The notes under the pieces: generated by a model
Told to the model about the DNA's origin: nothing
Database searches by the model: none
The model's input: only the letters and a program-made list of their open reading frames with translations
Assembly: GCA_017395085.1 (NCBI GenBank)
Contig: JAFPWF010000006.1
Location: 39,952-103,951, forward strand
Source: Oscillospiraceae bacterium
GTDB lineage: Bacteria > Bacillota > Clostridia > Oscillospirales > Oscillospiraceae
Length of the DNA stretch: 64,000 nt
Direction: 5' to 3'
Position numbers and translations under genes: made by a program
Shown: positions 1 to 8,989 of the stretch, in pieces
How positions within the stretch are numbered: the stretch's first letter is position 1
Layout of the letters: each line of letters starts with the position of its first letter

Positions 1-264
1 TCACTCCGAAAAATCAGAGGCAATCAGTGCGGAAAGCGTTTCGATCGCTTCTTCTTCATCCACACCATCGGCAATGATCTTTACTGCCGTGCCTTTGACA
101 ATGCCCAGGGAAAGCACGCCCAGAAGACTCTTTGCGTTGACTCTTCTCTCTTCCTTCTCGACCCAGATGCTGCTCTTGAACTCATTGGCTTTCTGAATGA
201 AGAATGTTGCGGGTCTGGCATGCAGGCCGACCTGATTGTCAATAACTACTTCTTTGCTGAACAT
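1..264 (-). CDS. ptsH: HPr phosphocarrier protein of the PTS
   Basis: Small cytoplasmic phosphocarrier that takes phosphate from enzyme I and passes it to sugar-specific EIIA domains. At 87 residues it has the normal family length. The active-site His15 lies in GLHARPA, which separates it from the catabolite protein Crh (Gln at this position). Ser46, the HPr kinase target in Firmicutes, lies in NAKSLLG, so the CcpA co-repressor role is probably kept. The stop codon sits on the first bases of the window, so the gene is complete. The start has a strong AAGGAGAG site. It is the last gene of the long minus-strand housekeeping run; no enzyme I gene is visible here. Confidence 0.95.
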   Translation of the reverse strand: MFSKEVVIDNQVGLHARPATFFIQKANEFKSSIWVEKEERRVNAKSLLGVLSLGIVKGTAVKIIADGVDEEEAIETLSALIASDFSE

Positions 265-415
265 ACTTGCCTCTCCTTGATTCCAGTCAGAATAATCACA
301 AAATCACGCAAAATCCTTGTGCTGTTCGCTACTTTATCAAATTTATGGCCATACGTCAACAGATTTTCATGCTTTCGTTGTTTTGCCTATTTTCGGGACA
401 GGCTGGATCTGAAAT

Positions 416-2782
416 TTATTTCAGTTCGACCACGGTTACCCCGGCCTCACCCTCACCGTAAAGGCCCTGCCGCCAGCTTTTCACCAGTTTGTTGGTTTTC
501 AGCATTTTCCGGACTGCATCGCGCAGGGCACCGGTTCCTTTTCCGTGGATGATGGTGACAGTTTTCAGCTTTGCCATGGCTGCGCTGTCAAGGTAACGCT
601 CGGCCGCCAGCACCGCCTCAATCGATTCCATCCCGCGCAGGTCGATCTCCGTCGGGACGTGCATCAGGCGGGATCCGGTTCCCTGGACAGGGGCAGTTTC
701 CTGTTTCAAAGGCTTTGCCTCTTCCAGCAGCAGGAGTTCGTCCTCTTTCGCCGTAACGGTCATGATGCCCGCTTTCAGGCTGACGGTCCCGTCCTTGGAA
801 ACGGACAGCACCTGCGCGCGGACGCTCATGGTTTTGATCTGCACGGTATCTCCGGCGCGCAGCGGACGCGCAGATTTCTTTTCTTCCTGCGGCAGCGTTT
901 CTTCGGGGGACCGCAGCCTGGCTTCGTGTTCGTTCAGGCGCCGCCGAAGCTCCGTACGGGCACGGTTGATTTCCTCCGTTTCCTGTTCGTCGTTGATGCG
1001 CCGGCGCATCTCGTCCAGTTCGGCATAGACGCAGTCGGCTGTTTCACGCGCCTCGTCGAGAATCCGCTGCGCATCGCGGCGGGCTTTGACTTCGGCCTTC
1101 TCCAGGCGTACGGAGAGCTCCGCGCGCAGCATGGAAGCTTTCTTCTCTTCTTCCTCGGCTTTTTTGCGCAGGCGTTCCGCTTCGGTTCGGTCGCGCTCCA
1201 TGGCGAGGCGGGTCTGCTCCAGCTTCTCGATGGTTGCTTCAAAACTCCGGCTCTCGGTTCCGATGCGTCCTTCCGCATCCCGGATGATGCTTTCCGGCAG
1301 GCCCAGCCTGCCGGAGATGGCGAAGGCGTTGGATTTACCGGGAACCCCAACCAGGAGCCGGTAGGTCGGCCGCAGCGTTTCCACATCAAACTCGCACGAA
1401 GCGTTCTGAACACCGGGTTCATTGGTGGCGTAGATCTTCAGTTCTGCATAGTGTGTGGTGGCTGCTGTAATCGCCCCGCAGCGGCGGACATACTCGATGA
1501 TCGAGATGGCCAGAGCCGCACCTTCGGTCGGATCGGTCCCGGCGCCGAGTTCATCGAAGAGCACCAGCGACCGGTCTTCGCACGCATCCAGGATCTGCAC
1601 GATATTCTTCATATGAGCGGAGAATGTGGACAGGCTCTGCTCAATGCTCTGCTCATCGCCGATATCCGCTAGAATATGGTTGAATACCGGCAGTGCGCTC
1701 CCGTCCGCAGCGGGAATGTGAAGTCCGCACTGGTTCATCGCAGCGAGCAGGCCGATAGTCTTCAGCGCCACGGTCTTGCCGCCGGTGTTCGGGCCTGTGA
1801 TGACCAGGGTGTCAAAATCCTCTCCGAGCGTCAGGTCGATCGGGACCGCCTTTGCCGGATCCAGCAGCGGGTGGCGCGCTCTGCGCAGCACGATCCCGCG
1901 TTCCGTACTCCCGGCGGGAACGGCATCCATTTTAAAGGACAGGCGTGCCTTGGCAAAGATCAGATCCAGGCGAACCAGCAGCACACAGTCTTCGGCGAAA
2001 TCATCAGCATACTCCGCACAGGCTGCGGACAGTTCCCCGAGGATGCGTTCGATCTCCAACTTTTCTCTGGCGGCAAGTTCCCGCAGCTCGTTGTTTGCCT
2101 TCACGGCGGCCATTGGCTCGATAAACAGCGTCATGCCGGAGGCGGAGATGTCATGCACAAGCCCGGGCACGGCGGATTTGTGATCGGCACGTACCGGAAG
2201 CACATAGCGGTCGGAGCGCATCGTGATAATGGGCTCCTGCAGCGCCTTGGCATAGGACGGTGACGAAAGAATTTTGTTCAGGGCTTCCCTGGCGCGCGCC
2301 GAAGCGGCTCTCATTTTCCTGCGGATATCCGCCAGATCCGGGGAAGCACTGTCCGCGACCTCGTCTTCTGCCGGAAGCGCGGTTGTGATCCGCTCCTCCA
2401 GGAACTTGTTGGCACGCAGTGCATGAAACAGATTGTCGATGCTGGTTTTTTCGGTCTTGTCCTCGGCGATGTACGCCTTGCAGAGCCTTGCGCAGCGTGC
2501 AACGCCTGCGATATCCAGCAGTTCCCTGCCGTTCAGAACACCGCCCAGCCGGGCACGATCCAGAGACGGCCGGATGTCCCGAACACCTGAAAATGAAGGG
2601 CTGCCGCGCAATGTCATCAGGCGGGCAGCATCATTCGTCTCCTGCAGACGGCGGCGAACCTCCTCGGCATTGACGGAAGGCTGCAGTGCAAGGGCCGCTT
2701 CCCTCCCCATTCCGGATTCCGTCTGGGCCGCCAGCATCTGCAGAATGGCGGGCAGTTCCAAAATGCTGTATGACTTTTCCAT
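416..2782 (-). CDS. mutS2: MutS2 family endonuclease/ATPase
   Basis: MutS2 is a MutS paralogue without the mismatch-recognition domain. It acts in suppression of recombination and, in Bacillus, in rescue of collided ribosomes. Visible parts are a clamp/lever N-terminal half, a Walker A motif GPNTGGKT near residue 330, Walker B with DELGAGTDP, a long charged coiled coil (about residues 510-630), and a C-terminal Smr nuclease domain with IDLRG and HGKGTGALR motifs. The 788-residue length is normal. The start was set at MEKSYS, which has a GGGGGAAGGAAT site; a 19-residue upstream extension would overlap recO and looks unlike the family. It follows recO directly. Confidence 0.95.
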   Translation of the reverse strand: MEKSYSILELPAILQMLAAQTESGMGREAALALQPSVNAEEVRRRLQETNDAARLMTLRGSPSFSGVRDIRPSLDRARLGGVLNGRELLDIAGVARCARLCKAYIAEDKTEKTSIDNLFHALRANKFLEERITTALPAEDEVADSASPDLADIRRKMRAASARAREALNKILSSPSYAKALQEPIITMRSDRYVLPVRADHKSAVPGLVHDISASGMTLFIEPMAAVKANNELRELAAREKLEIERILGELSAACAEYADDFAEDCVLLVRLDLIFAKARLSFKMDAVPAGSTERGIVLRRARHPLLDPAKAVPIDLTLGEDFDTLVITGPNTGGKTVALKTIGLLAAMNQCGLHIPAADGSALPVFNHILADIGDEQSIEQSLSTFSAHMKNIVQILDACEDRSLVLFDELGAGTDPTEGAALAISIIEYVRRCGAITAATTHYAELKIYATNEPGVQNASCEFDVETLRPTYRLLVGVPGKSNAFAISGRLGLPESIIRDAEGRIGTESRSFEATIEKLEQTRLAMERDRTEAERLRKKAEEEEKKASMLRAELSVRLEKAEVKARRDAQRILDEARETADCVYAELDEMRRRINDEQETEEINRARTELRRRLNEHEARLRSPEETLPQEEKKSARPLRAGDTVQIKTMSVRAQVLSVSKDGTVSLKAGIMTVTAKEDELLLLEEAKPLKQETAPVQGTGSRLMHVPTEIDLRGMESIEAVLAAERYLDSAAMAKLKTVTIIHGKGTGALRDAVRKMLKTNKLVKSWRQGLYGEGEAGVTVVELK

Positions 2783-2783
2783 G

Positions 2784-3578
2784 TTATTCCTTCCCCCGTG
2801 GGATCTCCTCCGGTCCCTCCGTATCGCGGCTGAGCACACCGCCGATCAGATTCCGGTAATACTGCAGGGATGAGATTTCCCGGCCGGTGCAGTGCAGCAG
2901 CCAGTTTTCCGAAACTTTCGCCAGCAGGTCAAGATCTGCATCCTCTAGGCTGAACGAGAGCATTTTCTTCGGCGCGGCATTCAGAATATGCCGCATGGCT
3001 GTCAGCGCGGCATCGGAGAGAGGCAGGCTTCGCCGGTCCTTCCGGCACTTCCTGCATACTGTCATTCCGTCGTCCGGAAGAAAAACCGGTTCCTGAATAT
3101 CCGCTCTGCCGCAGACAGCACAGGAATCGGTTGCCGGGGCATAGCCCTCCAGGCCGGCAAGACGAAGCTCAAACGCAGCCTTGACTTTTTTCAGCCCGCC
3201 GATTCCCTCGCTGACGGCATACAGGCTGTTCAGGCCGAGCTGCAGCAGGTCAGGCTCCGGCTGGCCTTCGGAGGCAAAGAGTTCCAGACATTCCGCCAGA
3301 TAGGTACCGAGCGCAAAACGCTCCAGTTCCGAGCGCAGGCCGGCGAAAGCTTCCCGGGTAACGGCCTCGCGCACGCTGTAGCGTCCGTCCTTCGCAAAGA
3401 GGGTCAGTTCCGCATAGGTCAGCTGCTGCGTTGCGGCAGCGATTCTGCTTTTTTTGCTCAGCGCCCCGTGGGCGGCGAGGGTAACCTTGCCGAGGTCTGC
3501 CGTCAGTGCGGTCAGAATGCGGTCGGACTCGCGAAAGCGGACCTCGCGCAGAATCAGCGCGTTTTCCGTCAGGTACAT
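2784..3578 (-). CDS. recO: DNA repair protein RecO
   Basis: RecO helps RecR load RecA on SSB-coated single strands in the RecF pathway. The protein has the N-terminal OB-fold (about residues 1-80, opening with LTENALILREVRFRESD) and a helical domain carrying a zinc site made by CAVCGR and CRKCRK near residues 153-182, as in Gram-positive RecO. The length of 264 residues is typical (about 240-260). It lies between era and mutS2 with only a few bases on each side, the usual Firmicute order era-recO, so co-transcription is very likely. Confidence 0.93.
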   Translation of the reverse strand: MYLTENALILREVRFRESDRILTALTADLGKVTLAAHGALSKKSRIAAATQQLTYAELTLFAKDGRYSVREAVTREAFAGLRSELERFALGTYLAECLELFASEGQPEPDLLQLGLNSLYAVSEGIGGLKKVKAAFELRLAGLEGYAPATDSCAVCGRADIQEPVFLPDDGMTVCRKCRKDRRSLPLSDAALTAMRHILNAAPKKMLSFSLEDADLDLLAKVSENWLLHCTGREISSLQYYRNLIGGVLSRDTEGPEEIPRGKE

Positions 3579-3583
3579 CCGTG

Positions 3584-4480
3584 TTACTCCGTGTAACCGA
3601 AGTTTCGCAGCTGGGCAAGAGAATCACGCCAGCTCTCCTTCACCTTGACCCAGGTCTGGAGATTCACGCGGGCATCCAGAAACTCTTCCATATCCTTTCG
3701 GGCAAGCTCGCCCACTTTGCGGAGCATTGCGCCCTTCTTTCCAATGATAATGCCCTTGTGGCTGTCCTTCTCACAGAAGATCGTGGCCTCAATGTCGAGC
3801 AGGCCGTTGTCACGCTCGGAGAACTTTGTGATCTCGACGGCTGTTCCGTGGGGGATTTCCTTTTCCAGGCACAGCAGCAGCTTCTCGCGGATCAGTTCCG
3901 CGCAGATCACCCGTTCCGGCTGGTCGGTAATCATGTCGTCCGGGAAGAGGTGGGGACCTTCTGCGGCATATTTTTCCATTTCCGCCTGCAGATCTTCCAG
4001 CCCCTCGCCGGTACGGGCGGAAATGGGGATAATGGCATCAAACGTATGGCGCGCGGAATAAACCGCCATCACCTCGAGCAGGCGCTCTTTTTCCACGGTA
4101 TCGATTTTGTTGATCACCAGGATGGCGGGCAGATCCTGTTCCTCGATACGGGAGATCAAAGCCTCTTCCTGCGGGCCGATGGATGCGATCGGCTCGACCA
4201 GGAGCAGCACGCAATCCACGTCGGCAACGCTCTCACGCACCACATTGACCATATAATCTCCGAGCCGGGTCCGCGGTTTGTGGAATCCCGGCGTGTCAAT
4301 CAGAACCAGCTGCGTATCGCCGCGGCTCACAATGCCGATAATACGGCTTCGGGTGGTCTGCGGCTTGTTGGAAACAATGGCGATCTTTTCGCCGACGAGC
4401 GCGTTTGTCAGGGTCGACTTACCGACATTCGGACGGCCGCATACGGTAATCATCGCCGCTTTTGCTGTGTTCTCTTTCAT
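3584..4480 (-). CDS. era: GTPase Era (16S rRNA maturation)
   Basis: Era is a GTPase that binds the 3' end of 16S rRNA and helps assemble the 30S subunit at the membrane. The G domain shows G1 GRPNVGKST (residues 15-23), G3 DTPGFHKPR and G4 NKID. The C-terminal KH domain has IIIGKKGAMLRK, the GxxG RNA-binding loop. The chosen ATG gives the normal family N-terminus (MKENTAKAAMITVCGRPN) and lies 10-12 bases after GAGGAAGG. Another in-frame ATG ten codons upstream (4510) overlaps nothing but has a poorer ribosome site. It sits between ybeY and recO, the classic arrangement. Confidence 0.95.
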   Translation of the reverse strand: MKENTAKAAMITVCGRPNVGKSTLTNALVGEKIAIVSNKPQTTRSRIIGIVSRGDTQLVLIDTPGFHKPRTRLGDYMVNVVRESVADVDCVLLLVEPIASIGPQEEALISRIEEQDLPAILVINKIDTVEKERLLEVMAVYSARHTFDAIIPISARTGEGLEDLQAEMEKYAAEGPHLFPDDMITDQPERVICAELIREKLLLCLEKEIPHGTAVEITKFSERDNGLLDIEATIFCEKDSHKGIIIGKKGAMLRKVGELARKDMEEFLDARVNLQTWVKVKESWRDSLAQLRNFGYTE

Positions 4481-4513
4481 GGATTTTCTGTCCTTCCTCG
4501 GTTCTTTCATCCG

Positions 4514-4993
4514 TTATTCCGGTTCGCCCAGGATCGCCTTTTCCCGCGCACGCATCCGGCGCTTCTGCTCACCCTCGTCCAGATGGTCGTAACCCAGCAG
4601 GTGCAGAATGGAGTGCACCGTAAGATACTGGATCTCGCGGTCAAAGCCGTGCCCGAATTCTTCCCCCTGTTTTTCGCAGGCAGGAATGGAAATCATCATA
4701 TCGCCGAGCATCAGGACACTGGCATCCGGATCAGCTTCGCACAGTTCCGGGTCAAAAGCACCCGGCGTGAGTTCGTTTAAGGGGAAGGAGAGCACATCGG
4801 TGGCACGGTCCACACCGCGAAACTCCCGGTTCACCAGCCGGATTCCTTCCTCATCCGTCAGCATCACGCTGACGAGACAGGGCATCGTGATTCCTTCCGC
4901 CAGAAGGGCAGCTTCGGCAGCTTTGCGAACCAGCGCCGCGGCGTTCCGGTGCCCAAGATTGGTTTTTTCCCGGCTGACTTCTATTTCATGCAT
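4514..4993 (-). CDS. ybeY: rRNA maturation endoribonuclease YbeY
   Basis: YbeY is a zinc-dependent endoribonuclease needed for 16S rRNA 3' processing and ribosome quality control. The metal site is H127-x3-H131-x5-H137 in HSILHLLGYDH, and DVLSFPLNE is the second family motif. From the ATG at 4993 it is 159 residues, the usual length; GAGGGCAGAGAA precedes this start. The gene overlaps the end of phoH by 8 bases, so translation is probably coupled. The frame stays open upstream inside phoH, but that part does not resemble YbeY and was left out. Confidence 0.93.
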   Translation of the reverse strand: MHEIEVSREKTNLGHRNAAALVRKAAEAALLAEGITMPCLVSVMLTDEEGIRLVNREFRGVDRATDVLSFPLNELTPGAFDPELCEADPDASVLMLGDMMISIPACEKQGEEFGHGFDREIQYLTVHSILHLLGYDHLDEGEQKRRMRAREKAILGEPE

Positions 4994-6101
4994 TTCTCTG
5001 CCCTCTGTTCTGGCGGCCGCGGGAATTCTGCGGCCTGTCTCGACCGGTTTCGCCGCGGCTTCTCCCGGAGCGCTGCGCAGTTCTCCCGCTGCGTGCGGCA
5101 GAGCCGGCAGCCCGTCCGCTTCGGCCGCTTTCCTTTTCGTCAGACGGAAGGCGTTTCTCATAGTCCTCGTACGCTTCGATGATCTTCTGCACCAGGCGGT
5201 GACGCACCACATCGGCGCCAGTCAGGGTGCAGATGGCGATGTCATCGATGCCTTCCAGAACCTTCATGGCCACTTTCAGGCCGCTGACCTTGTCCGAAGG
5301 AAGGTCGATCTGAGTGATGTCGCCGGTGATGACCACACGGGAGCCGAACCCAATACGGGTCAGGAACATCTTCATCTGCTCGCGCGAGGTATTCTGCGCC
5401 TCGTCCAGGATGATGAAGCTGTCGTCCAGCGTGCGGCCGCGCATATAGGCAAGCGGCGCAACCTCGATGTTGCCGCGCTCCAGATATTTCTGGTAGGTGT
5501 CGGGTCCCAGCATGTCGAACAAGGCGTCATACAGCGGGCGCAGGTACGGGTCTACCTTGCTCTGCAGGTCTCCGGGCAGAAAGCCCAGGCGTTCGCCGGC
5601 TTCCACGGCAGGGCGCGTCAGGATAATGCGGTTCACCTTTTCCGCGCGAAACGCTGCCACCGCAGCCGCCACCGCCAGATAGGTCTTGCCGGTACCCGCC
5701 GGGCCGATGCCCAGGGTTACGGTGTTGTTCGCAATCGCTTCGCAGTATTCGCGCTGCCCGAGCGTCTTGGGCTTAATAGGTTTTCCTTTTGCGGTAATGC
5801 AGATCACATCGCCTGCAAGCTTGGAAATCTCGCTCTCCTGGCCATTGCGCACGAGTTTGAGGATATAGCGGACGTTCTGTGCATCGATAGCCTCGCCGCG
5901 GGCTGCCAGGGCCAGCAGACCGTTGATGGCCTTTTCCGCCAGCATGACGCCTTCTTCCTCGCCGGTGATGTGAATCAGGTTGTCACGATCCAGAATTTTC
6001 ACGTTCAGATCGGATTCAATCAGGCGGAGGTTCTGGTCAAAGGAACCGAACACGCTGATCACGTGCTCCATCCGTTCGACTTCTACAGTTCTGTCAATCA
6101 T
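4986..6101 (-). CDS. phoH: PhoH family ATPase with Arg/Gly/Ser-rich tail
   Basis: PhoH proteins are cytoplasmic RecA-fold ATPases of uncertain role, often linked to RNA metabolism and found next to ybeY and era. The N-terminal part (residues 1-105) resembles the KH-like region of PhoH-L proteins. Walker A is GPAGTGKT (133-140), and Walker B lies in IILDEAQN. The conserved fold ends near residue 320. Residues 325-371 form an unusual basic tail rich in R, G, S and Q, with repeated SGR/RGR units, resembling RNA-binding RGG-type tails. Family members usually stop near 320-330. It is coupled to ybeY downstream. Confidence 0.92.
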   Translation of the reverse strand: MIDRTVEVERMEHVISVFGSFDQNLRLIESDLNVKILDRDNLIHITGEEEGVMLAEKAINGLLALAARGEAIDAQNVRYILKLVRNGQESEISKLAGDVICITAKGKPIKPKTLGQREYCEAIANNTVTLGIGPAGTGKTYLAVAAAVAAFRAEKVNRIILTRPAVEAGERLGFLPGDLQSKVDPYLRPLYDALFDMLGPDTYQKYLERGNIEVAPLAYMRGRTLDDSFIILDEAQNTSREQMKMFLTRIGFGSRVVITGDITQIDLPSDKVSGLKVAMKVLEGIDDIAICTLTGADVVRHRLVQKIIEAYEDYEKRLPSDEKESGRSGRAAGSAARSGRTAQRSGRSRGETGRDRPQNSRGRQNRGQRNA

Positions 6102-6126
6102 AGTACAACAATCCTTACCATGCGAT

Positions 6127-6696
6127 TCAAAATGCGAACACTATCCCCACCACGGCCGAAGCGGCGATAAAGACCACCGGGTGAAGCTTTTTGAGCGGTT
6201 TGATGCGGCGCGTCAGCACCAGGAGCACTGCCCCCAGCAGCACGGCCTTCCAGTTCAGAAGCCCTGCTATTCCTGCGCCGGCAGAGTCGGAATTCAGGAA
6301 AGTCAGCTTTGCCACCATCAGCCCTGCCGCGGCAATCAGTGCGATGGAACAGGGACGCAGCCCGTAAAACACCGCGTCCACGGTTTGATTGCTGCGAAAC
6401 TGCTTCAGCACACGGGCAATCAGCAGAATGATGATGATGGATGGGCAAATGAGCCCCAGGGTCGCGACCACCGCGCCGGGTACTCCTGCGGTCTCAAAGC
6501 CGACATATGTCGCCATGTTGACGCCGATCGGGCCGGGCGTAGATTCTGAAACCGCAATCATATCGGCAAGCTTCTGCTGGGTAAACCACCCTGTCCGTAT
6601 CCCGATATCCCGGAGGAACGGAAGCGTTGCCATACCGCCCCCGACGGCAAAAAGGCCGGTTTTGAAAAACTCCCAAAACAGTCTGAGCAGAATCAT
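6127..6696 (-). CDS. Chromate transporter half-protein (CHR family)
   Basis: Integral membrane protein of 189 residues with about five or six hydrophobic segments. The CHR-domain signatures GGGMATLPF near residue 20 and STPGPIGVNMATYVGF near residue 50 are clear. In long-chain ChrA two such domains are fused; here they are two adjacent genes (this one and 6698-7237), the short-chain pair common in Firmicutes. The natural substrate in anaerobes is unknown, chromate or another oxyanion. It starts one base after the end of its partner in the direction of transcription, so the two are likely made together and form a heterodimer. Confidence 0.88.
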   Translation of the reverse strand: MILLRLFWEFFKTGLFAVGGGMATLPFLRDIGIRTGWFTQQKLADMIAVSESTPGPIGVNMATYVGFETAGVPGAVVATLGLICPSIIIILLIARVLKQFRSNQTVDAVFYGLRPCSIALIAAAGLMVAKLTFLNSDSAGAGIAGLLNWKAVLLGAVLLVLTRRIKPLKKLHPVVFIAASAVVGIVFAF

Positions 6697-6697
6697 T

Positions 6698-7237
6698 TCA
6701 CTTTCCCCTCAGACCCAGTCGTGTCAGGGCAATTCCCGCCGCCCCGCAGAACAGCACAAATACCACCGGCGAGATGTTAAAGAACATGGATAGCCCAAGT
6801 ACCAGTATAAAGATCACCAGCGCCGGTCTGTCTTTTACGGCGCTCTTCCAGAGCTTCAGAACCGCGTTGAAGATCAGGACACAGACGCAGACGCGGATCG
6901 CCGAAAAGGCGCTTTTCACTGCAGGAATGTCGGCAAAATTCGTGAGGATACCGGCGATCAGGGTGATAATCACAAGAGACGGGAAGACGACGCCAAGGGT
7001 CGCCGCAACGCCGCCGAGGTTTCCCGCAACCTTATAACCGATAAAAGTCGCGGTATTGACGGCAATTACGCCGGGGGTACACTGACCCACGGCGTAATAG
7101 TCCATCAGTTCCTCACTGCTTGCCCATCCCTGTCTGTCGACGATTTCGCGTTCCAGGATCGGAATCATCGCATAACCGCCTCCGAAGGTCAGTACGCCGA
7201 CCCTCGCAAAACTGAGAAACAGGGACAGAAGCTTCAT
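6698..7237 (-). CDS. Chromate transporter half-protein (CHR family), partner
   Basis: Second half of the short-chain CHR pair, 179 residues. The domain motif appears as FGGGYAMIPILERE near residue 20 and CTPGVIAVNTATFIGY near residue 55. It has several hydrophobic helices, the last ending in a short basic tail LTRLGLRGK. The start codon overlaps the stop of the phosphoglucomutase gene (ATGA-type overlap), so it probably belongs to the same transcript. What the pair moves cannot be told from sequence; sulfate or chromate export is the usual annotation for characterised relatives. Confidence 0.88.
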   Translation of the reverse strand: MKLLSLFLSFARVGVLTFGGGYAMIPILEREIVDRQGWASSEELMDYYAVGQCTPGVIAVNTATFIGYKVAGNLGGVAATLGVVFPSLVIITLIAGILTNFADIPAVKSAFSAIRVCVCVLIFNAVLKLWKSAVKDRPALVIFILVLGLSMFFNISPVVFVLFCGAAGIALTRLGLRGK

Positions 7238-8964
7238 TTTCCGAGTTTCTCCGCAAACTGCACGCAGCGCTCAATTTTCCCGTCGCAGGCTTCCCTGTTC
7301 TCGCCGCGAACCAGAATATACACTTTGATTTTCGGTTCGGTGCCGGAGGGACGCACGATGAAGATACTACCGTCGGCGAGCTCAAAGAACAGCACGTTGG
7401 AGCCGAAATAAGGCGTTTTGTCAACCTTGCCCAGGCCCATCACATTGATGGTGCCGTCCAGATAGTCGCGCAGGCGGATCACTTCTTCCCCGCCGATATT
7501 CTGGGGAGGATTCTCACGCAGATCCTTCATCAGGGCACGCATCTTCTCCAGACCGTCAACGCCCGGCATCACCAGGTTCAGCGTCTTCTCCATATACCAG
7601 CCGTACTTTTCATACAGGGCATTCAGAGCATCCAGCAGGGTCATTCCCTTGGCGTGGTACCAGGCCGCCATTTCGGCAATCAGCATTGAGATGGTGACGG
7701 CGTCCTTGTCGCGCACATAGTCGCCGACCATGTAGCCGTAGCTTTCTTCAAACGCGAAGATGTACTGGTAACTGTTTGCCGCTTCCCAGGTTGCAACGCG
7801 CTCAGCCATGAACTTGAAACCGGTAAAGGTATCTTCAAAATGAACGCCGTTCTTTTCCGCAACGGTACGCGCCATGGGGGTCGAAACCAGGCTGCACATC
7901 GTGCCCGGAGAGGGCGGCATACTGCCGGCCGTCTTGCGGGCCTGGATGATGTAGTCCAGCAGGAGAACGCCCATCTGGTTGCCGGTAATGGTGACATACT
8001 CGCCGTCAGCGTTGCGAACCATGGTACCCACGCGGTCCGAGTCGGGGTCGGTTCCGATAATCAGGTCGCTGTCGACTTTCTTTGCCAGCGCCACGGCCAG
8101 ATAGAAGCCTTCGGGATTCTCGGGGTTCGGGCTGACCACAGTGGGGAAGTTCCCATCAATTACCATTTGTTCCGGCACCGGGAAAACGTGCTTCATACCC
8201 AGACGCTTCAGGGCTTCCGGCACCAGCTTGTATCCGCAGCCGTGGAAGGGGGTGTAGACGATCCGGAACTCATCGGCAACGGCTGCGACCGCACCGGGGT
8301 TGATCGCCTGCTTCATCACTTCACCGAGGAAGGCCTCGTCGGTTTCTTCGCCGATAACTGCGATGGCGCCGTTCTTTACGGCTTCTTTGTAGTCACATGT
8401 CTTATAGCAGGTGAAGAGGTCGGTCTCGGCCATGCGCTGGGCAATGTGATCGGCATGCTGAGGCGGCAGCTGTGCGCCGTCTGACCAGTAGACCTTGTAG
8501 CCGTTATATTCTTTCGGATTGTGGCTGGCGGTCACATTCAGGCCGGCAGTCGCCCCGTAATAACGGACGGCAAAACTGAGTTCGGGAGTAGGCCGAAGCT
8601 CGTCAAAGATCCTGACATAAATGCCGTTCGCCGCCATGACCGCAGCTGCCTCTTCGGCAAACTGACGCCCGTTCAGGCGGCAGTCGTGCGCAATGACGAT
8701 TCCCTTCTTCATTGCCGCTTCGCCTTCTGCACAGATGACATCGGCGAATGCCTGGGTCGCATGACGGATAATATGGATGTTCATGTTGTGCAGACCGGTC
8801 TTCATAGTGCCGCGGAGACCGGCAGTGCCGAATTCTAGCGGAGCGAAGAAGCGCTCGCGAATCTCTTTTTCATCCTCACGGATGGCATTGAGTTCACCCC
8901 ACTCCTCTTCGCTGAGGGCGGGGCTGTCCAGCCAACGCTGATACTCTTCCATATAGTTGCGCAT
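7234..8964 (-). CDS. pgcA: Phospho-sugar mutase (phosphoglucomutase/phosphomannomutase type)
   Basis: Cytoplasmic alpha-D-phosphohexomutase that interconverts hexose 1- and 6-phosphates through a phosphoserine. The four family signatures are present in order: catalytic TASHNPKEYNGYK (near residue 145), metal-binding GTDPDSDR, sugar-binding FEESYGYMVGD, and phosphate-binding RPSGTEPKIKVY close to the C-terminus. The 576-residue length matches the long PgcA-type enzymes of Firmicutes rather than the 450-residue GlmM. The start at MRNYMEEY has a GAGGAGG site. It lies between rlmH and the CHR transporter genes. Symbol given by similarity to Bacillus PgcA; true sugar preference is not shown. Confidence 0.9.
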   Translation of the reverse strand: MRNYMEEYQRWLDSPALSEEEWGELNAIREDEKEIRERFFAPLEFGTAGLRGTMKTGLHNMNIHIIRHATQAFADVICAEGEAAMKKGIVIAHDCRLNGRQFAEEAAAVMAANGIYVRIFDELRPTPELSFAVRYYGATAGLNVTASHNPKEYNGYKVYWSDGAQLPPQHADHIAQRMAETDLFTCYKTCDYKEAVKNGAIAVIGEETDEAFLGEVMKQAINPGAVAAVADEFRIVYTPFHGCGYKLVPEALKRLGMKHVFPVPEQMVIDGNFPTVVSPNPENPEGFYLAVALAKKVDSDLIIGTDPDSDRVGTMVRNADGEYVTITGNQMGVLLLDYIIQARKTAGSMPPSPGTMCSLVSTPMARTVAEKNGVHFEDTFTGFKFMAERVATWEAANSYQYIFAFEESYGYMVGDYVRDKDAVTISMLIAEMAAWYHAKGMTLLDALNALYEKYGWYMEKTLNLVMPGVDGLEKMRALMKDLRENPPQNIGGEEVIRLRDYLDGTINVMGLGKVDKTPYFGSNVLFFELADGSIFIVRPSGTEPKIKVYILVRGENREACDGKIERCVQFAEKLGK

Positions 8965-8989
8965 GTTAGCCTCCTCAAGTCTTCTCTTT

